DNA of 64,000 bases. It comes from Deltaproteobacteria bacterium. Lineage in GTDB: Bacteria > Myxococcota_A > UBA9042 > PHBI01 > JACKFB01. Below the pieces are notes generated by a model. It was not told the origin of the DNA and made no database searches. It saw only the letters and a program-made list of their open reading frames with translations. The stretch covers positions 415,699 to 479,698 of the forward strand of contig JACKFB010000002.1 of assembly GCA_020632695.1 (NCBI GenBank), written 5' to 3'. The first letter of the stretch is position 1; each line of letters begins with the position of its first letter. Below are positions 25,390 to 34,268 of the stretch, piece after piece. The position numbers were made by a program, and so were the translations under genes.

Positions 25390-28300
25390 CAGCGCACCTC
25401 CGGGACGCGCGTGTCGAGGGAGTAGAGCGGCTCGAAGTCCGTCTGGATCTTCTCTTCCTTGAAGAGCGGATACTCGGCGGGCTTGTACTTGTTGATGGCC
25501 TCGAGCGCCTTCCTGGACCACTCATTGGTCACCTTGAGGCGGCGGGACTGCTCGATGGCCTTCTCGTAGCGCTGGATGGCGACGTTCTCGTACTTGAGGC
25601 CCAGGTCCTCGATCTGGGTCACGTAGACCTCGTACTCCTCCTCGCTCAGACCCTCGGGCTCCGGCGCGGCATAGAGGGTGTCGGCGAACTCCTTGTAGAG
25701 GTCGGCCAGGCGGTCGGCGACGGCGATGGTCCAGTCCAGCGAGCCGTAGTCGAGCACCTGCGTGTACTGGCGCTCGAGCTCGGCCATCATGTCGTTCTTG
25801 CGCTTGATGATGGCGCCCGCCCGCTTCTGGTTGGGCGTGTTGAGCTTGAGCGACTTGTAGTCGTTGAAGGTCTGCTCGACGAGCTGGAAGGCCGCCTTGG
25901 CCGCCGCCTCGGCCGCCGGCGTCCCGGGCTGCTGGCCGCGGGCGACGTACTCGCGGACGATGTCCTGCCACATGCGCGTGGCCAGCGAGACCTTCCTGCG
26001 GGCGTAGGCCATGTCGGCGAGCCGGCCCATGGACTCCAGCACGAGGCGGTCGAGCCCGGGGGTGGACCGGTGGCGGTCGACGAAGCGTTCGAGCACGCGC
26101 TGCTCCTCGGCCTCGTCGCCGACCTTCCGCCACAGCTCGGCCGCCCGGTAGAGCGTGCCGGGGGACTCCTCCCGATCGCGGTAGAGGTCGGCGTACTTCT
26201 CGAAGGTGCGCGCCGCCGTCTTCGCGTCGCCCGACTGCTCCTGCAGGATCGCCGCCTGGTACAGCGCGTAGCGCCGGTTCTCCGACTCGGGGTAGCGATC
26301 GTAGAGCGTCAGGAAGGCGTTGATGGCACGGTCGAAGTTGAAGAAGAGCTTGTTGGTCTCTCCCAGCTCGAAGAGCGACTCCTCGGCGAACTCGCTCTTC
26401 GCGTACTGCGGGTCGGTGACCAGCTTCTCGAAGATCTCGGCAGCCGAGTCGTAGTAGCGCTCCTTCTTGAACGCGTTCGCGGCGTTGAAGTAGGCCTTGT
26501 CGGCGAAGGCCGCGGTGGGGTTCTGGTCGGCCAGCCGCTTGAACTCGCGCGCCGCCTCCAGGTACTTCCCTGCCTCGTAGAGCGCCTCGGCCCGCTTGAA
26601 GAGCGACCCCAGCTTGAAGACCTTGATCTCCTTGCGGATATCGGCCTGCTGCTCGGCGTTGCCCAGGTTCAGCCGGTCGGCCACGTTGGCCCACTTCTCC
26701 AGGTTGCTCCAGTCGTTCTCGTCCCGGTAGCTGTTGATGATGTTCGCCGCGGCGTAGGCGGCGACCTCCTCGCGCGGGTAGCACGAGATCACCTGGGCGA
26801 AGCGGTCGCGCGCGTCCTGGTAGTTCTTGAAGCGGTAGAGGATCTCGGCCGCCTGGTACGAGACCTCCGCCTGGAGCTGGCGGCTGCCGTCCTGCTTGAA
26901 GTCCTGATCGACGTAGAAGTCGACGGCGGTGATCCAGTCGCGGACGGCCTCGGGGATCGGCTCGGGGTTCGCGGGCTTGTACTCGCTCGAGGCCCCCTCG
27001 GGCTCGGCTGGTGGCGTCCAGCTGCTCCCCGGGACCGCCTTGGCCGGCACGCGGCCCGCGGCCGCAGCCTCGGCCAGCATCCGCTCGTACGCCTTGACGG
27101 TGGAGATCGCCGCGGCGTCCCGATACTTCGTGTTGTCCTCGTCCAGCGCGATCTTCCGGTAGATCGGCGCCGCCCGCGCGTACTCGTCGGAGTACCAGTA
27201 GGTCTCGGCCAGGAAGAAGGTCATCTCGTAGGAGGCCGGCTCGTTGGGGTACTTGGCCAGGTACTCCTCGTAGGCCACCGACGCCTTGCGGTACTGCTCC
27301 CTGGCCTCGACGAGCAGCGCCGGGTTCGACTCCAGGCCCGCCTGGACCTTGAGCTCCTGCGCGCGCTGGTGGTGCCAGAGCGCGCGGTTGCGCATGGCGT
27401 CTTCCATGGCCCGGCTCACGCGCACCTGCGCCTTCGGGTTGTTCTGGTTGGCCTGCCACCAGGCGCTCTTCGGGCCGAAGAGGTCGGCCAGCCGACGGCG
27501 CTCCTCGGCGGCCTTGTCGATCTCGCGGAGGTCGTCGTAGATCTGGATGATCTCCATCTGGAGGCTCGGCGCCTCGACCGCCAGCGGGTCCAGGGCCAGC
27601 AGGCGGCGGTACACCTCGATGGCCTGCGCCCACTTCACGCGGTCGGCGAGCGACTTCAGCGTCTCCGCGTACTTCTTGATGATGTCGCGCTCGTAGGGCT
27701 CCTTGCCTGACACGTAGCTGAGCGCGCGGGCCACGCCGGCGTTCTCGTCGGGCAGCCCGTCGTTGTCCCAGTCGTCCTCGGCCAGGCTGCCCGCCAGGTA
27801 GTCGATGGCCTCCTCGCGCAGCGCGCTGGCCGTGCCGCCCGACGAGGCGTGCGCGTCGTACCAGGCGATGAGGTCCTTGAAGCGCCGGATGGCCTTGTCG
27901 TAGTCGTAGAGCTGGAAGTAGGTCCAGCCCAGCTTGTAGAGCGCCTTGTCGTAGAAGCGGTTGTCCGTGTACTCCATCGCGTGGAGATAGGCCGTCGCCG
28001 CCTCCTGGAACTCGCCGTAGTCGAAGTGCATCTCGCCGATGCGCAGCCACGCCTCGGCCGCGTACTCGCTCTTGGGGAAGCGCTCGGCCAGCGTGCGCCA
28101 CGCCTCACGCGACGGGGTGTCGTCGCCCTGCTCGGCCAGCACGTAGCCCAGCAGGTAGTAGACGGCGTCGGCGTAGCGATACGAGGAACCGAACCGGGAC
28201 AGCAGCGTGCGGTACATGCGCACGGTGTCCTTGAACTCGCGCTCGGGCGCCACCGGCTCGGCCGGCAACTTGCCCCGCTCGTAGAGCTTGCGGTCCTGGT

Positions 28301-29048
28301 AGTACTGGGTCTCGGCGTCGGCGAAGCGCGTCCCGCTGCGCTCGAAGTAGAGCTCGGCCAGGCGGAACATGGCGTCCGGCGTGTAGTCGGCGTTGTTCGG
28401 GTAGCGCTCGATGAAGCGCTCGAAGCGCGCGATGGCGTCCTCGCGGCGCTGGCGCTCGGTCACGTCCAGCTCGCGGGTCTTCTTGCCGTAGGAGCGCCGC
28501 ACGAAGTCCTTCTGCTTGGCGATGGCCGCCTCGATGACCGCGTAGCTCTCGACCTGGTAGTCGCGGGCAGAGCGCGCGAAGCGGTCGGCCGCCTCGGCGA
28601 AGGCGCGCCGGTCGGCCTCGGCGGCGAGATCCTCGGCGCTGGTCGTCGTCCCGGCGGCCTTGGCTCCCTTGGCGGGGCGGTTCCAGTTCACCGCGCGCTC
28701 ACACCGCGGAATCTCGGGGTCGTCGAGGGTGCCGGGGGCGGCCGACATGGGGGCCGGCTGCTCCCGCGCGGGCGGCTCCGCGGTATCCGGGGCGGGCGCG
28801 GGCTCGGTGGCGGGATCGGCGCCGGGATCGGGCGCGGTGGCGGGATCGGCGCCGGGAGCGGGCGCGGGCGCGGGCTCGGTGGCGGGGTCGGGTGCGGGCT
28901 CGGTGGCGGGATCGGTGGCGGGATCGGGCGCGGGCGCGGCCTCCGCCGGCGGCGCGTCACCGCCCCCCGTCTGCGCCCACACGCGCTGGCTCAGCGGCGT
29001 GGCCATGACGAGACCCAGCAGGGCCGCTCGGACGAGACGCGGGCTCAA
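25389..29048 (-). CDS. Large TPR protein resembling AgmU/GltD
   Basis: The product is 1219 residues. An N-terminal signal peptide (LVRAALLGLVMATPLSQRVWA) is followed by about 60 residues of Asp-Pro-Ala-Thr-type repeats. The rest is TPR-like helical repeats with typical positions (PDAMFRLAELYFERSG, AEAWLRIGEMHFDYGEFQEAA, FYDKALYKLGWTYFQLYDYDKAIRRF, AYFNAANAFKKERYYDSAAEIF). The length is close to what I recall for M. xanthus AgmU/GltD, a periplasmic gliding protein. It overlaps both neighbours (four bases upstream, one base downstream), so the genes are probably translated together. The specific assignment is inference. Confidence 0.78.
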   Translation of the reverse strand: MSPRLVRAALLGLVMATPLSQRVWAQTGGGDAPPAEAAPAPDPATDPATEPAPDPATEPAPAPAPGADPATAPDPGADPATEPAPAPDTAEPPAREQPAPMSAAPGTLDDPEIPRCERAVNWNRPAKGAKAAGTTTSAEDLAAEADRRAFAEAADRFARSARDYQVESYAVIEAAIAKQKDFVRRSYGKKTRELDVTERQRREDAIARFERFIERYPNNADYTPDAMFRLAELYFERSGTRFADAETQYYQDRKLYERGKLPAEPVAPEREFKDTVRMYRTLLSRFGSSYRYADAVYYLLGYVLAEQGDDTPSREAWRTLAERFPKSEYAAEAWLRIGEMHFDYGEFQEAATAYLHAMEYTDNRFYDKALYKLGWTYFQLYDYDKAIRRFKDLIAWYDAHASSGGTASALREEAIDYLAGSLAEDDWDNDGLPDENAGVARALSYVSGKEPYERDIIKKYAETLKSLADRVKWAQAIEVYRRLLALDPLAVEAPSLQMEIIQIYDDLREIDKAAEERRRLADLFGPKSAWWQANQNNPKAQVRVSRAMEDAMRNRALWHHQRAQELKVQAGLESNPALLVEAREQYRKASVAYEEYLAKYPNEPASYEMTFFLAETYWYSDEYARAAPIYRKIALDEDNTKYRDAAAISTVKAYERMLAEAAAAGRVPAKAVPGSSWTPPAEPEGASSEYKPANPEPIPEAVRDWITAVDFYVDQDFKQDGSRQLQAEVSYQAAEILYRFKNYQDARDRFAQVISCYPREEVAAYAAANIINSYRDENDWSNLEKWANVADRLNLGNAEQQADIRKEIKVFKLGSLFKRAEALYEAGKYLEAAREFKRLADQNPTAAFADKAYFNAANAFKKERYYDSAAEIFEKLVTDPQYAKSEFAEESLFELGETNKLFFNFDRAINAFLTLYDRYPESENRRYALYQAAILQEQSGDAKTAARTFEKYADLYRDREESPGTLYRAAELWRKVGDEAEEQRVLERFVDRHRSTPGLDRLVLESMGRLADMAYARRKVSLATRMWQDIVREYVARGQQPGTPAAEAAAKAAFQLVEQTFNDYKSLKLNTPNQKRAGAIIKRKNDMMAELERQYTQVLDYGSLDWTIAVADRLADLYKEFADTLYAAPEPEGLSEEEYEVYVTQIEDLGLKYENVAIQRYEKAIEQSRRLKVTNEWSRKALEAINKYKPAEYPLFKEEKIQTDFEPLYSLDTRVPEVR

Positions 29049-31540
29049 GGCTGCTCCTCCCGCTCGGGCGGAGCGGGCTCGGCGGCCGGGCTCTCCTCAT
29101 CCGGGACCCCCGGCTTCTCGGCCTCGGGCTCGGGCTCCGGCGGCGGGGGCGGCTCGGCCGGCGCTGCCTCCTCGGTCTCCTCGGGCGCTTCGGTGGCCGG
29201 CGCCTTCTTCTCACCCTCACCGGGCGCCGTGATCTTCTCCAGCGTCATCTCCTTGAGGGTGCGATCCAGCTTGGCGAGCTTCTCGGCGCTCTCCTGGCTC
29301 AGCTTCTGGATCTCGTCGGTCATCTCACGCTTGCGCTGCCACGCGACGTCGATGAGACCGACCTCGGCCTTCAGCACCACCTCCTTCATCCGATTCTGGG
29401 CGTCGGCGAAGAGCTGCTGGCCGACGTCGTGGGCCAGCTCCCGCCCGCGCATCTCGTACTGGGTCGCGTCGACGCCGTAATCGTCCAGCTCGCCCGACGC
29501 CAGCCGGATCTGGGCGGCCAGCTCGCCGGTCCGGGCGCTGACATTGCGGTCGATGGCGGCGATGACCTGGTCGAGCTTGCTGACGCCGGCCCAGATGCGC
29601 TCGCGCAGGTTGCCCAGCTCCTCGAAGGTCGGCTGCTGCCCGGCCACGCGCGCCGCCTGGCTGCGCTCCAGGAAGAGCCCCTCCTTCTTGTGGGCCGTGA
29701 TGAGGGCGGCGCGGAGGTCCACCTCGCTCTGGGTGGCCGCGTCCCCGGTGCCGACCCGCTCCGCCTCGACGTCCAGCTCGCGCTGCAGGGCGCTGAGCTC
29801 GCCGTACATCTGCTCCAGCTCGGCCTTCTCCGTGTCCAGGGCCCCGCGGAGCTCGCGCTCGCGCTCCGGCGAGAAGCGGCCCTGATCCTCCTTGAACTGC
29901 TTGTCGTTGACGTAGCGCTCGAAGGCCAGGAGCTGCTCGCGCACCTCCTTGAGGCGCTGGCCGACCAGGAAGGCCTGGCGCTTGAGGTCGACGAAGCGCT
30001 GGTCGACCCGCTCCTCGCGCTCCTGGTACTGGCCGAAGGTCATCGGGAGCTTGCTGAAGCGGCTCTCCAGGGTGCGCCGCCACTGGACCAGGGGCTCCAG
30101 CTCGGCCTGCTCGTCGGCGCCGAGGTGCCCGGCGAGCTGCTGCTCCTGGTAGTCCAGGATGGCCGAGGAGAGCGCCACCAGCTGGTTGCCCAGCACGATC
30201 GACTGGGTCCAGCCCGCCTTCAGCCCAGGGAAGAGCTCGACCCGGCCGCGCGAGCCGATGATGCGCTCGAGGTCCTGCGCCAGCTCGCGGATCCAGTCGA
30301 TGTCGGCGCGCTCCGAGCCCAGCTCATCGAAGAGCGCCGTGATGCGCTTCATGTCGCCGGCGGTCTCGAGCCAGGCGGCGGTGCGGGCCGTGAGCGGCGC
30401 GTTCACGTCGGCGCGGCTCGAGTGGCGGTCGAGCAGCCACTCGAAGTAGCGCGTGACGTTCTGCGAGTCCTGGGTGAACTGGGCCAGCTCGTTCCGGATG
30501 GGAGCGAAGCGGCCGATGATCGTCTCGAAGCTCTCCACCGCGGAGTCGTAGTCGTCGAGGTAGATGTTGAGCTGGCCGCGCAGCGAGTGCGCCTCGACGT
30601 CCAGCTCGGGGTCGGTGACCGTCAGCAGCAGCGCGTCGAGGGTGCTCAGCGCCTTGTCGTACTGCTCGCCCTTGATGTAGGCCCAGGCCATCTCGTAGAG
30701 CGCCGTGTCGTAGCTGGGGCTGTAGCGCTCGACGCGCTGATAGCTGGTGACGGCGGCGATGAGGTCGCCCGCCTCCATCTCCAGCCGGCCCAGGGCCATG
30801 AAGGCCAGATCGCGCACCCGGCCGTTGGCGCCGTCGTCGCTCAGGGCCACGAGCTCGCGGAACTCTCCGCTGGCCTGGCCGTAGTTGTGCTCGGCGGTGT
30901 GCACGACGGCGAGGTAGTAGCGGGCCCGCGGGCCCAGCTCCGGGTCCTGGGCGATGCCCTGCAGCACCTCGCCCGCGCGGTTGAAGTCCCCCAGGTGGAC
31001 CAGCGCCTTGCCCAGCGCGTAGCGCGTCCGCGGGCTGCCGCCGCCGAACATGGTCGAGACCAGCTTCCGCAGCGCCGCGTCGTCGCCCTTGTCCAGCACC
31101 ATCTCGATGAGGTGCAGGCGCGCCTCGTCGGCGACCGTGGCGTCGGTCCCGTTGGCGGCCATGGTCAGGTAGCGCTCGGCCGCGCGGGGGTTGCTCAGCT
31201 CCCGCAAGGCGCGCCCCAGCATCAGCAGCCCGCTCGGATACTCGGGCATGACGCGGAACTTGGGGTTCTCGACGAGATCGATGAGGAGGATCGCCGCCCC
31301 CTCCCAGTTCTGCGTGTCGAAGAGGACCTGCGCCTCGATGAAGCGCGTCTCCACCGGGTGGGTGCGCATCACCGCGATGGGGTTCTGGTGTTCCCGCACC
31401 AGGCGCTCGACCGCGCGCTCGATGTTGGACAGCCGCAGGTCGAACGAGCCCACCGAGGCGCTCGCGGGGCGCCCCCCGCTCGAGAGCACCGCCACCGCCA
31501 CCACCGAGAGGCCGAACCGCGTGGATGGCCCGAGACGCAC
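29045..31540 (-). CDS. Exported TPR and coiled-coil protein of the gliding-like cluster
   Basis: The product is 831 residues with a signal peptide (FGLSVVAVAVLSSGGRPASA). Residues about 30-330 are TPR-like (AILLIDLVENPKFRVMPEYP, ARYYLAVVHTAEHNYGQA, LYEMAWAYIKGEQYDKALSTL). Residues about 480-770 are coiled-coil-like (REERVDQRFVDLKRQAFLVG, LDTEKAELEQMYGELSALQRE). The C-terminal 60 residues are Glu/Pro-rich. It starts one base after the stop of the upstream gene. No catalytic motif is visible, which suggests a periplasmic scaffold. I cannot assign a specific Glt name. Confidence 0.75.
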   Translation of the reverse strand: MRLGPSTRFGLSVVAVAVLSSGGRPASASVGSFDLRLSNIERAVERLVREHQNPIAVMRTHPVETRFIEAQVLFDTQNWEGAAILLIDLVENPKFRVMPEYPSGLLMLGRALRELSNPRAAERYLTMAANGTDATVADEARLHLIEMVLDKGDDAALRKLVSTMFGGGSPRTRYALGKALVHLGDFNRAGEVLQGIAQDPELGPRARYYLAVVHTAEHNYGQASGEFRELVALSDDGANGRVRDLAFMALGRLEMEAGDLIAAVTSYQRVERYSPSYDTALYEMAWAYIKGEQYDKALSTLDALLLTVTDPELDVEAHSLRGQLNIYLDDYDSAVESFETIIGRFAPIRNELAQFTQDSQNVTRYFEWLLDRHSSRADVNAPLTARTAAWLETAGDMKRITALFDELGSERADIDWIRELAQDLERIIGSRGRVELFPGLKAGWTQSIVLGNQLVALSSAILDYQEQQLAGHLGADEQAELEPLVQWRRTLESRFSKLPMTFGQYQEREERVDQRFVDLKRQAFLVGQRLKEVREQLLAFERYVNDKQFKEDQGRFSPERERELRGALDTEKAELEQMYGELSALQRELDVEAERVGTGDAATQSEVDLRAALITAHKKEGLFLERSQAARVAGQQPTFEELGNLRERIWAGVSKLDQVIAAIDRNVSARTGELAAQIRLASGELDDYGVDATQYEMRGRELAHDVGQQLFADAQNRMKEVVLKAEVGLIDVAWQRKREMTDEIQKLSQESAEKLAKLDRTLKEMTLEKITAPGEGEKKAPATEAPEETEEAAPAEPPPPPEPEPEAEKPGVPDEESPAAEPAPPEREEQP

Positions 31541-31541
31541 G

Positions 31542-32297
31542 CTACTCGCTCCCTTCCGTGGAGCCCTCTTCCTCGGGTTCGCTCGCGCTGTCCTTGGTGT
31601 AGCTCTTCTGCGAGACCTTGAACTTGATCGACGGACGCGTCGTCAGGTCGTAGGTGATGTCGCCCTTGAGGTACCCGATGCTCTGCAGCGTCGTGACCTT
31701 CCCCTTCGTCGCGTAGAAGGTGTAGTTGGCGCGCAGTCGGAACAGGTAGTCCTTCATGTAGCTGAACACGGCGGAGTCGCCGCGGTAGACCATCTCGACG
31801 GTCAGGTTGTGGTTGCCCGGCGCGACGTTGCCGCTGAAGATCTCGACCGGGTCGCGCCCGCTGAGCAGGCCGGTGGCGTTGTCGAGCAGCTTCAGGTCCT
31901 CGCCGTCGAGGCGGTAGTACACCTGCTCCGGCTTGAAGCTCGCGCCCATCTCGTTCTGGTGCACGACGACCAGCTTCGCCTCGGCGATGACGTCGTTGAG
32001 GATGCGCTCCTTGAGCAGCAGCAGGCGCGTCTTGGTGCGGAAGATCTTCTCCTTGAGGTTGACGACCTTCTCTTCCAGCTCGCGCACCTTGAGATCGTAC
32101 TGCTCGTCCGCCGTCGGCGGGGGCACCACGCGCACGTCGGGGTCGGCCCCCGTCGCCGGGGCACCCGCCGGGGCCGGCGTGGCCGCTGGGGCCGGGCTGT
32201 CGGCCGGCGGCCCTTGGGCCCATGCGATCCCGCCGGTGAGGGCGAGCACGATGCCGAGGCCCAGAACCCTCGGCCCACTCCCACCGATTCGAGTCAT
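31542..32297 (-). CDS. Exported coiled-coil protein, first gene of the cluster
   Basis: The product is about 251 residues. A signal peptide (GPRVLGLGIVLALTGGIAWA) is followed by an Ala-Pro linker and a short coiled coil (VRELEEKVVNLKEKIFRTKT, about residues 70-100). A beta-rich domain follows (YYRLDGEDLKLLDN, APGNHNLTVEMVYRG, YLFRLRANYTFYA). ATG 32297 is preferred to ATG 32306 because GAGG lies nine bases before it. It heads the minus-strand motility-like run and ends one base before the next gene. Similar proteins with a coiled coil plus a beta domain occur in Glt clusters; the function is not known to me. Confidence 0.7.
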   Translation of the reverse strand: MTRIGGSGPRVLGLGIVLALTGGIAWAQGPPADSPAPAATPAPAGAPATGADPDVRVVPPPTADEQYDLKVRELEEKVVNLKEKIFRTKTRLLLLKERILNDVIAEAKLVVVHQNEMGASFKPEQVYYRLDGEDLKLLDNATGLLSGRDPVEIFSGNVAPGNHNLTVEMVYRGDSAVFSYMKDYLFRLRANYTFYATKGKVTTLQSIGYLKGDITYDLTTRPSIKFKVSQKSYTKDSASEPEEEGSTEGSE

Positions 32298-32402
32298 CTT
32301 CACCATCCTCGCATTCGTCCCGGGAGGCGAGGTGGCTGATTCCTCACGTCCCCTGGAGCCGTCCCGGTCGGGCGGCGGATGGGCAGCACGACCATCCTTG
32401 GT

Positions 32403-32431
32403 AGTCTGCCCAGGCTTCTGGGGTTCGTCAA
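32403..32431 (-). promoter_or_regulatory. Candidate promoter for the gliding-like operon
   Basis: On the minus strand TTGACG (32431-32426) is followed after 17 bases by CAGACT (32408-32403), about 105 bases before the first gene. The -10 match is weak (3 of 6), so this is only a candidate. Confidence 0.3.
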
Positions 32432-32508
32432 CCTGAGCCCCCCAATGGGCCCGGCCCGGAACCCGTTGGAAACAATCGCCTTCACACTCCGCGACCGGCG
32501 CGCGGGGT

Positions 32509-33546
32509 TCAGACGGGGCTCCACGGCTCCGGTGGCGTCTGCTCGGCTTGGGGCGGGCCTCCGAGCAGTCCGACGACGCAGCGCAGCACTTCGAGCACGC
32601 CGTCGCCGGCCAGCCCGCTGGCGGACATCACGGTGACGCCGCGCTCGGCGAAGGCCTCCGACCACAGCTCGATCTCGTAGGGATCGTCGAGGAGGTCGAT
32701 CTTGTTGAGGACCACCACCTGCGGCCGCGACGCCAGCTCGGCCGAGTGGGCCGCCAGCTCATGCTGCACCGTGTCGTAGGCCTCGACCGGGTCGGGTGCG
32801 TCGGGCGACAGGCTCACCAGGTGCACCAGGGCGCGGGTGCGCTCGAGGTGCTTGAGGAAGCGGTCGCCCAGGCCGTGGCCCTCGTGGGCCCCCTCGACCA
32901 GGCCGGGGATGTCGGCCACGACGAGCTCGCGGCCATCGATCCGCGCCACGCCCAGGTTGGGCACCAGCGTCGTGAAGGGGTAGGCGCCGACCTTGGCCTG
33001 GCTGCGGCTGACCGCACGGATGAAGGTCGACTTCCCGGCGTTGGGGAGCCCGACCAGGCCGATGTCGGCGACCAGCTTGAGGCTGAGATTGAGGCTGCGC
33101 TCGTCGCCGGCCTCGCCCGGCTGGGCGTGGCGCGGGGCCTGCCGCGTCGACGAGGCGAAGAAGGTGTTGCCGCGGCCGCCGCGCCCGCCGGTGGCCACGA
33201 CGACGCGCTGGCCCGCCTCGGTGAGGTCGGCCAGCACCTCGCCGGTGGTGGCGTCGGTGACCACGGTGCCTACGGGGACCGGGATCTCGAGGCTCTGCCC
33301 GTCGTGCCCGGTCTTCTGGGCGCCGGCGCCGTCCGCGCCGTCCTCGGCGTGGTAGTGGCGCCGGTAGCGGTGGTCCATCAGGGTGGCGCTGCGCTCGTCG
33401 GCGACCAGCGTCACGTCGCCGCCGCGTCCGCCGTCACCCCCGTCGGGCCCGCCCATGGGGACCTTGGATTCGCGGCGGAAGTGCACGGAGCCCGCGCCGC
33501 CATGTCCGGCGACGACCTCGATGACTGCTTCGTCGACGAATCGCAT
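32509..33546 (-). CDS. obg: Obg family GTPase
   Basis: The product of 345 residues is the essential ribosome-associated GTPase Obg. The Gly-rich Obg fold spans residues 1-158 (AGHGGAGSVHFRRESKVPMGG, GGRGGRGNTFFASSTRQAP). The GTPase domain follows with G1 GLPNAGKST (about 166-174), G3 DIPG and G4 NKID, then a C-terminal tail of about 30 residues. The C-terminal TGS-like Obg extension found in some species is absent. It follows rpmA in the usual rplU-rpmA-obg order, in which ribosomal and assembly genes are co-transcribed. Confidence 0.95.
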   Translation of the reverse strand: MRFVDEAVIEVVAGHGGAGSVHFRRESKVPMGGPDGGDGGRGGDVTLVADERSATLMDHRYRRHYHAEDGADGAGAQKTGHDGQSLEIPVPVGTVVTDATTGEVLADLTEAGQRVVVATGGRGGRGNTFFASSTRQAPRHAQPGEAGDERSLNLSLKLVADIGLVGLPNAGKSTFIRAVSRSQAKVGAYPFTTLVPNLGVARIDGRELVVADIPGLVEGAHEGHGLGDRFLKHLERTRALVHLVSLSPDAPDPVEAYDTVQHELAAHSAELASRPQVVVLNKIDLLDDPYEIELWSEAFAERGVTVMSASGLAGDGVLEVLRCVVGLLGGPPQAEQTPPEPWSPV

Positions 33547-33610
33547 GGTCGTGGTGTCGCGCCTGTGGCGTGCTCCCGCGGGGGGAGCGCCGCCGGGGCG
33601 ACCGAACGCC

Positions 33611-33871
33611 TCAGGCGCTCAGCGGGACGACGTCGATGCGCTTCTTGTCGCGTCCGTAGCGCCGGAACGCGACCGTGCCCTCGACCAGCGAGAAGATCGT
33701 GTAGTCGCGGCCCATGCCGACGTTCTTGCCCGGGTGGAACTTGGTGCCCACCTGGCGGACGATGATGTTGCCGGGGACGACCAGCTCGCCGCCGAACTTC
33801 TTCACGCCGCGGAACTTCGGCTTGGAGTCGCGCCCGTTGCGCGAGCTGCCCTGACCTTTCTTGTGTGCCAT
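33611..33871 (-). CDS. rpmA: Ribosomal protein bL27
   Basis: The product of 86 residues begins MAHKKGQGSSRNGRDS, the family N-terminus that reaches the peptidyl-transferase centre. Conserved GNIIVRQVGTKFHPGKNVGMGRDYTIF follows across residues 34-60. The length fits the family (about 85). It lies 27 bases after rplU in the same direction and before obg. Confidence 0.97.
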   Translation of the reverse strand: MAHKKGQGSSRNGRDSKPKFRGVKKFGGELVVPGNIIVRQVGTKFHPGKNVGMGRDYTIFSLVEGTVAFRRYGRDKKRIDVVPLSA

Positions 33872-33898
33872 GGCTTGCCCTCCTCGGGCGAAAAGACG

Positions 33899-34213
33899 CT
33901 ATCCGAGCGCGATGGCTTCGATCCGCACGCGGGTGAAGGACTGGCGGTGGCCAATCTTGCGCTTGGAGCTCTTGCGGCGGCGGAAGTTGAAGATGATGAC
34001 CTTCCGGTCACGACCCTGCTCGACGATGGTGCCAGACACCTTGGCGCCCGCGACCTGCGGGGCACCGATGTGCGTGGTGTCGCCAGAGTCCACCAGGAGC
34101 ACGTCGTCGAAGGTGAGCGTCTCCCCGGGATCGCCGGCGAGCTTCTCGATCTTGACCACGTCACCCTGCTCGACCCGGTACTGCTTTCCACCGGTCCGAA
34201 TCACTGCGTACAT
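33899..34213 (-). CDS. rplU: Ribosomal protein bL21
   Basis: The product of 104 residues starts MYAVIRTGGKQYRVEQGDVV, the bL21 signature, and ends with FRRRKSSKRKIGHRQSFTRV, the conserved basic C-terminus that binds 23S rRNA. GAGGAGG is upstream of ATG 34213. It is the first gene of rplU-rpmA-obg and has its own promoter overlapping the end of mtnA. Confidence 0.97.
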   Translation of the reverse strand: MYAVIRTGGKQYRVEQGDVVKIEKLAGDPGETLTFDDVLLVDSGDTTHIGAPQVAGAKVSGTIVEQGRDRKVIIFNFRRRKSSKRKIGHRQSFTRVRIEAIALG

Positions 34214-34239
34214 GGAGGCATCCTCCTCGAAGGGCGCGA

Positions 34240-34268
34240 AAGGTAGAGAAGGCCCCGAAGGGTGTCAA
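34240..34268 (-). promoter_or_regulatory. Sigma70-type promoter for rplU-rpmA-obg
   Basis: On the minus strand a perfect TTGACA (34268-34263) is followed by a 17-base spacer and TACCTT (34245-34240), 27 bases before the rplU ATG. The -35 box contains the stop codon of mtnA, so the promoter overlaps the upstream gene. Confidence 0.65.

Noticed and set aside
25522..28101. Second long minus-strand frame inside the 1219-residue TPR gene
   Set aside because: It is a Gly/Arg-rich shadow of the TPR gene in another frame with no signal or family features.
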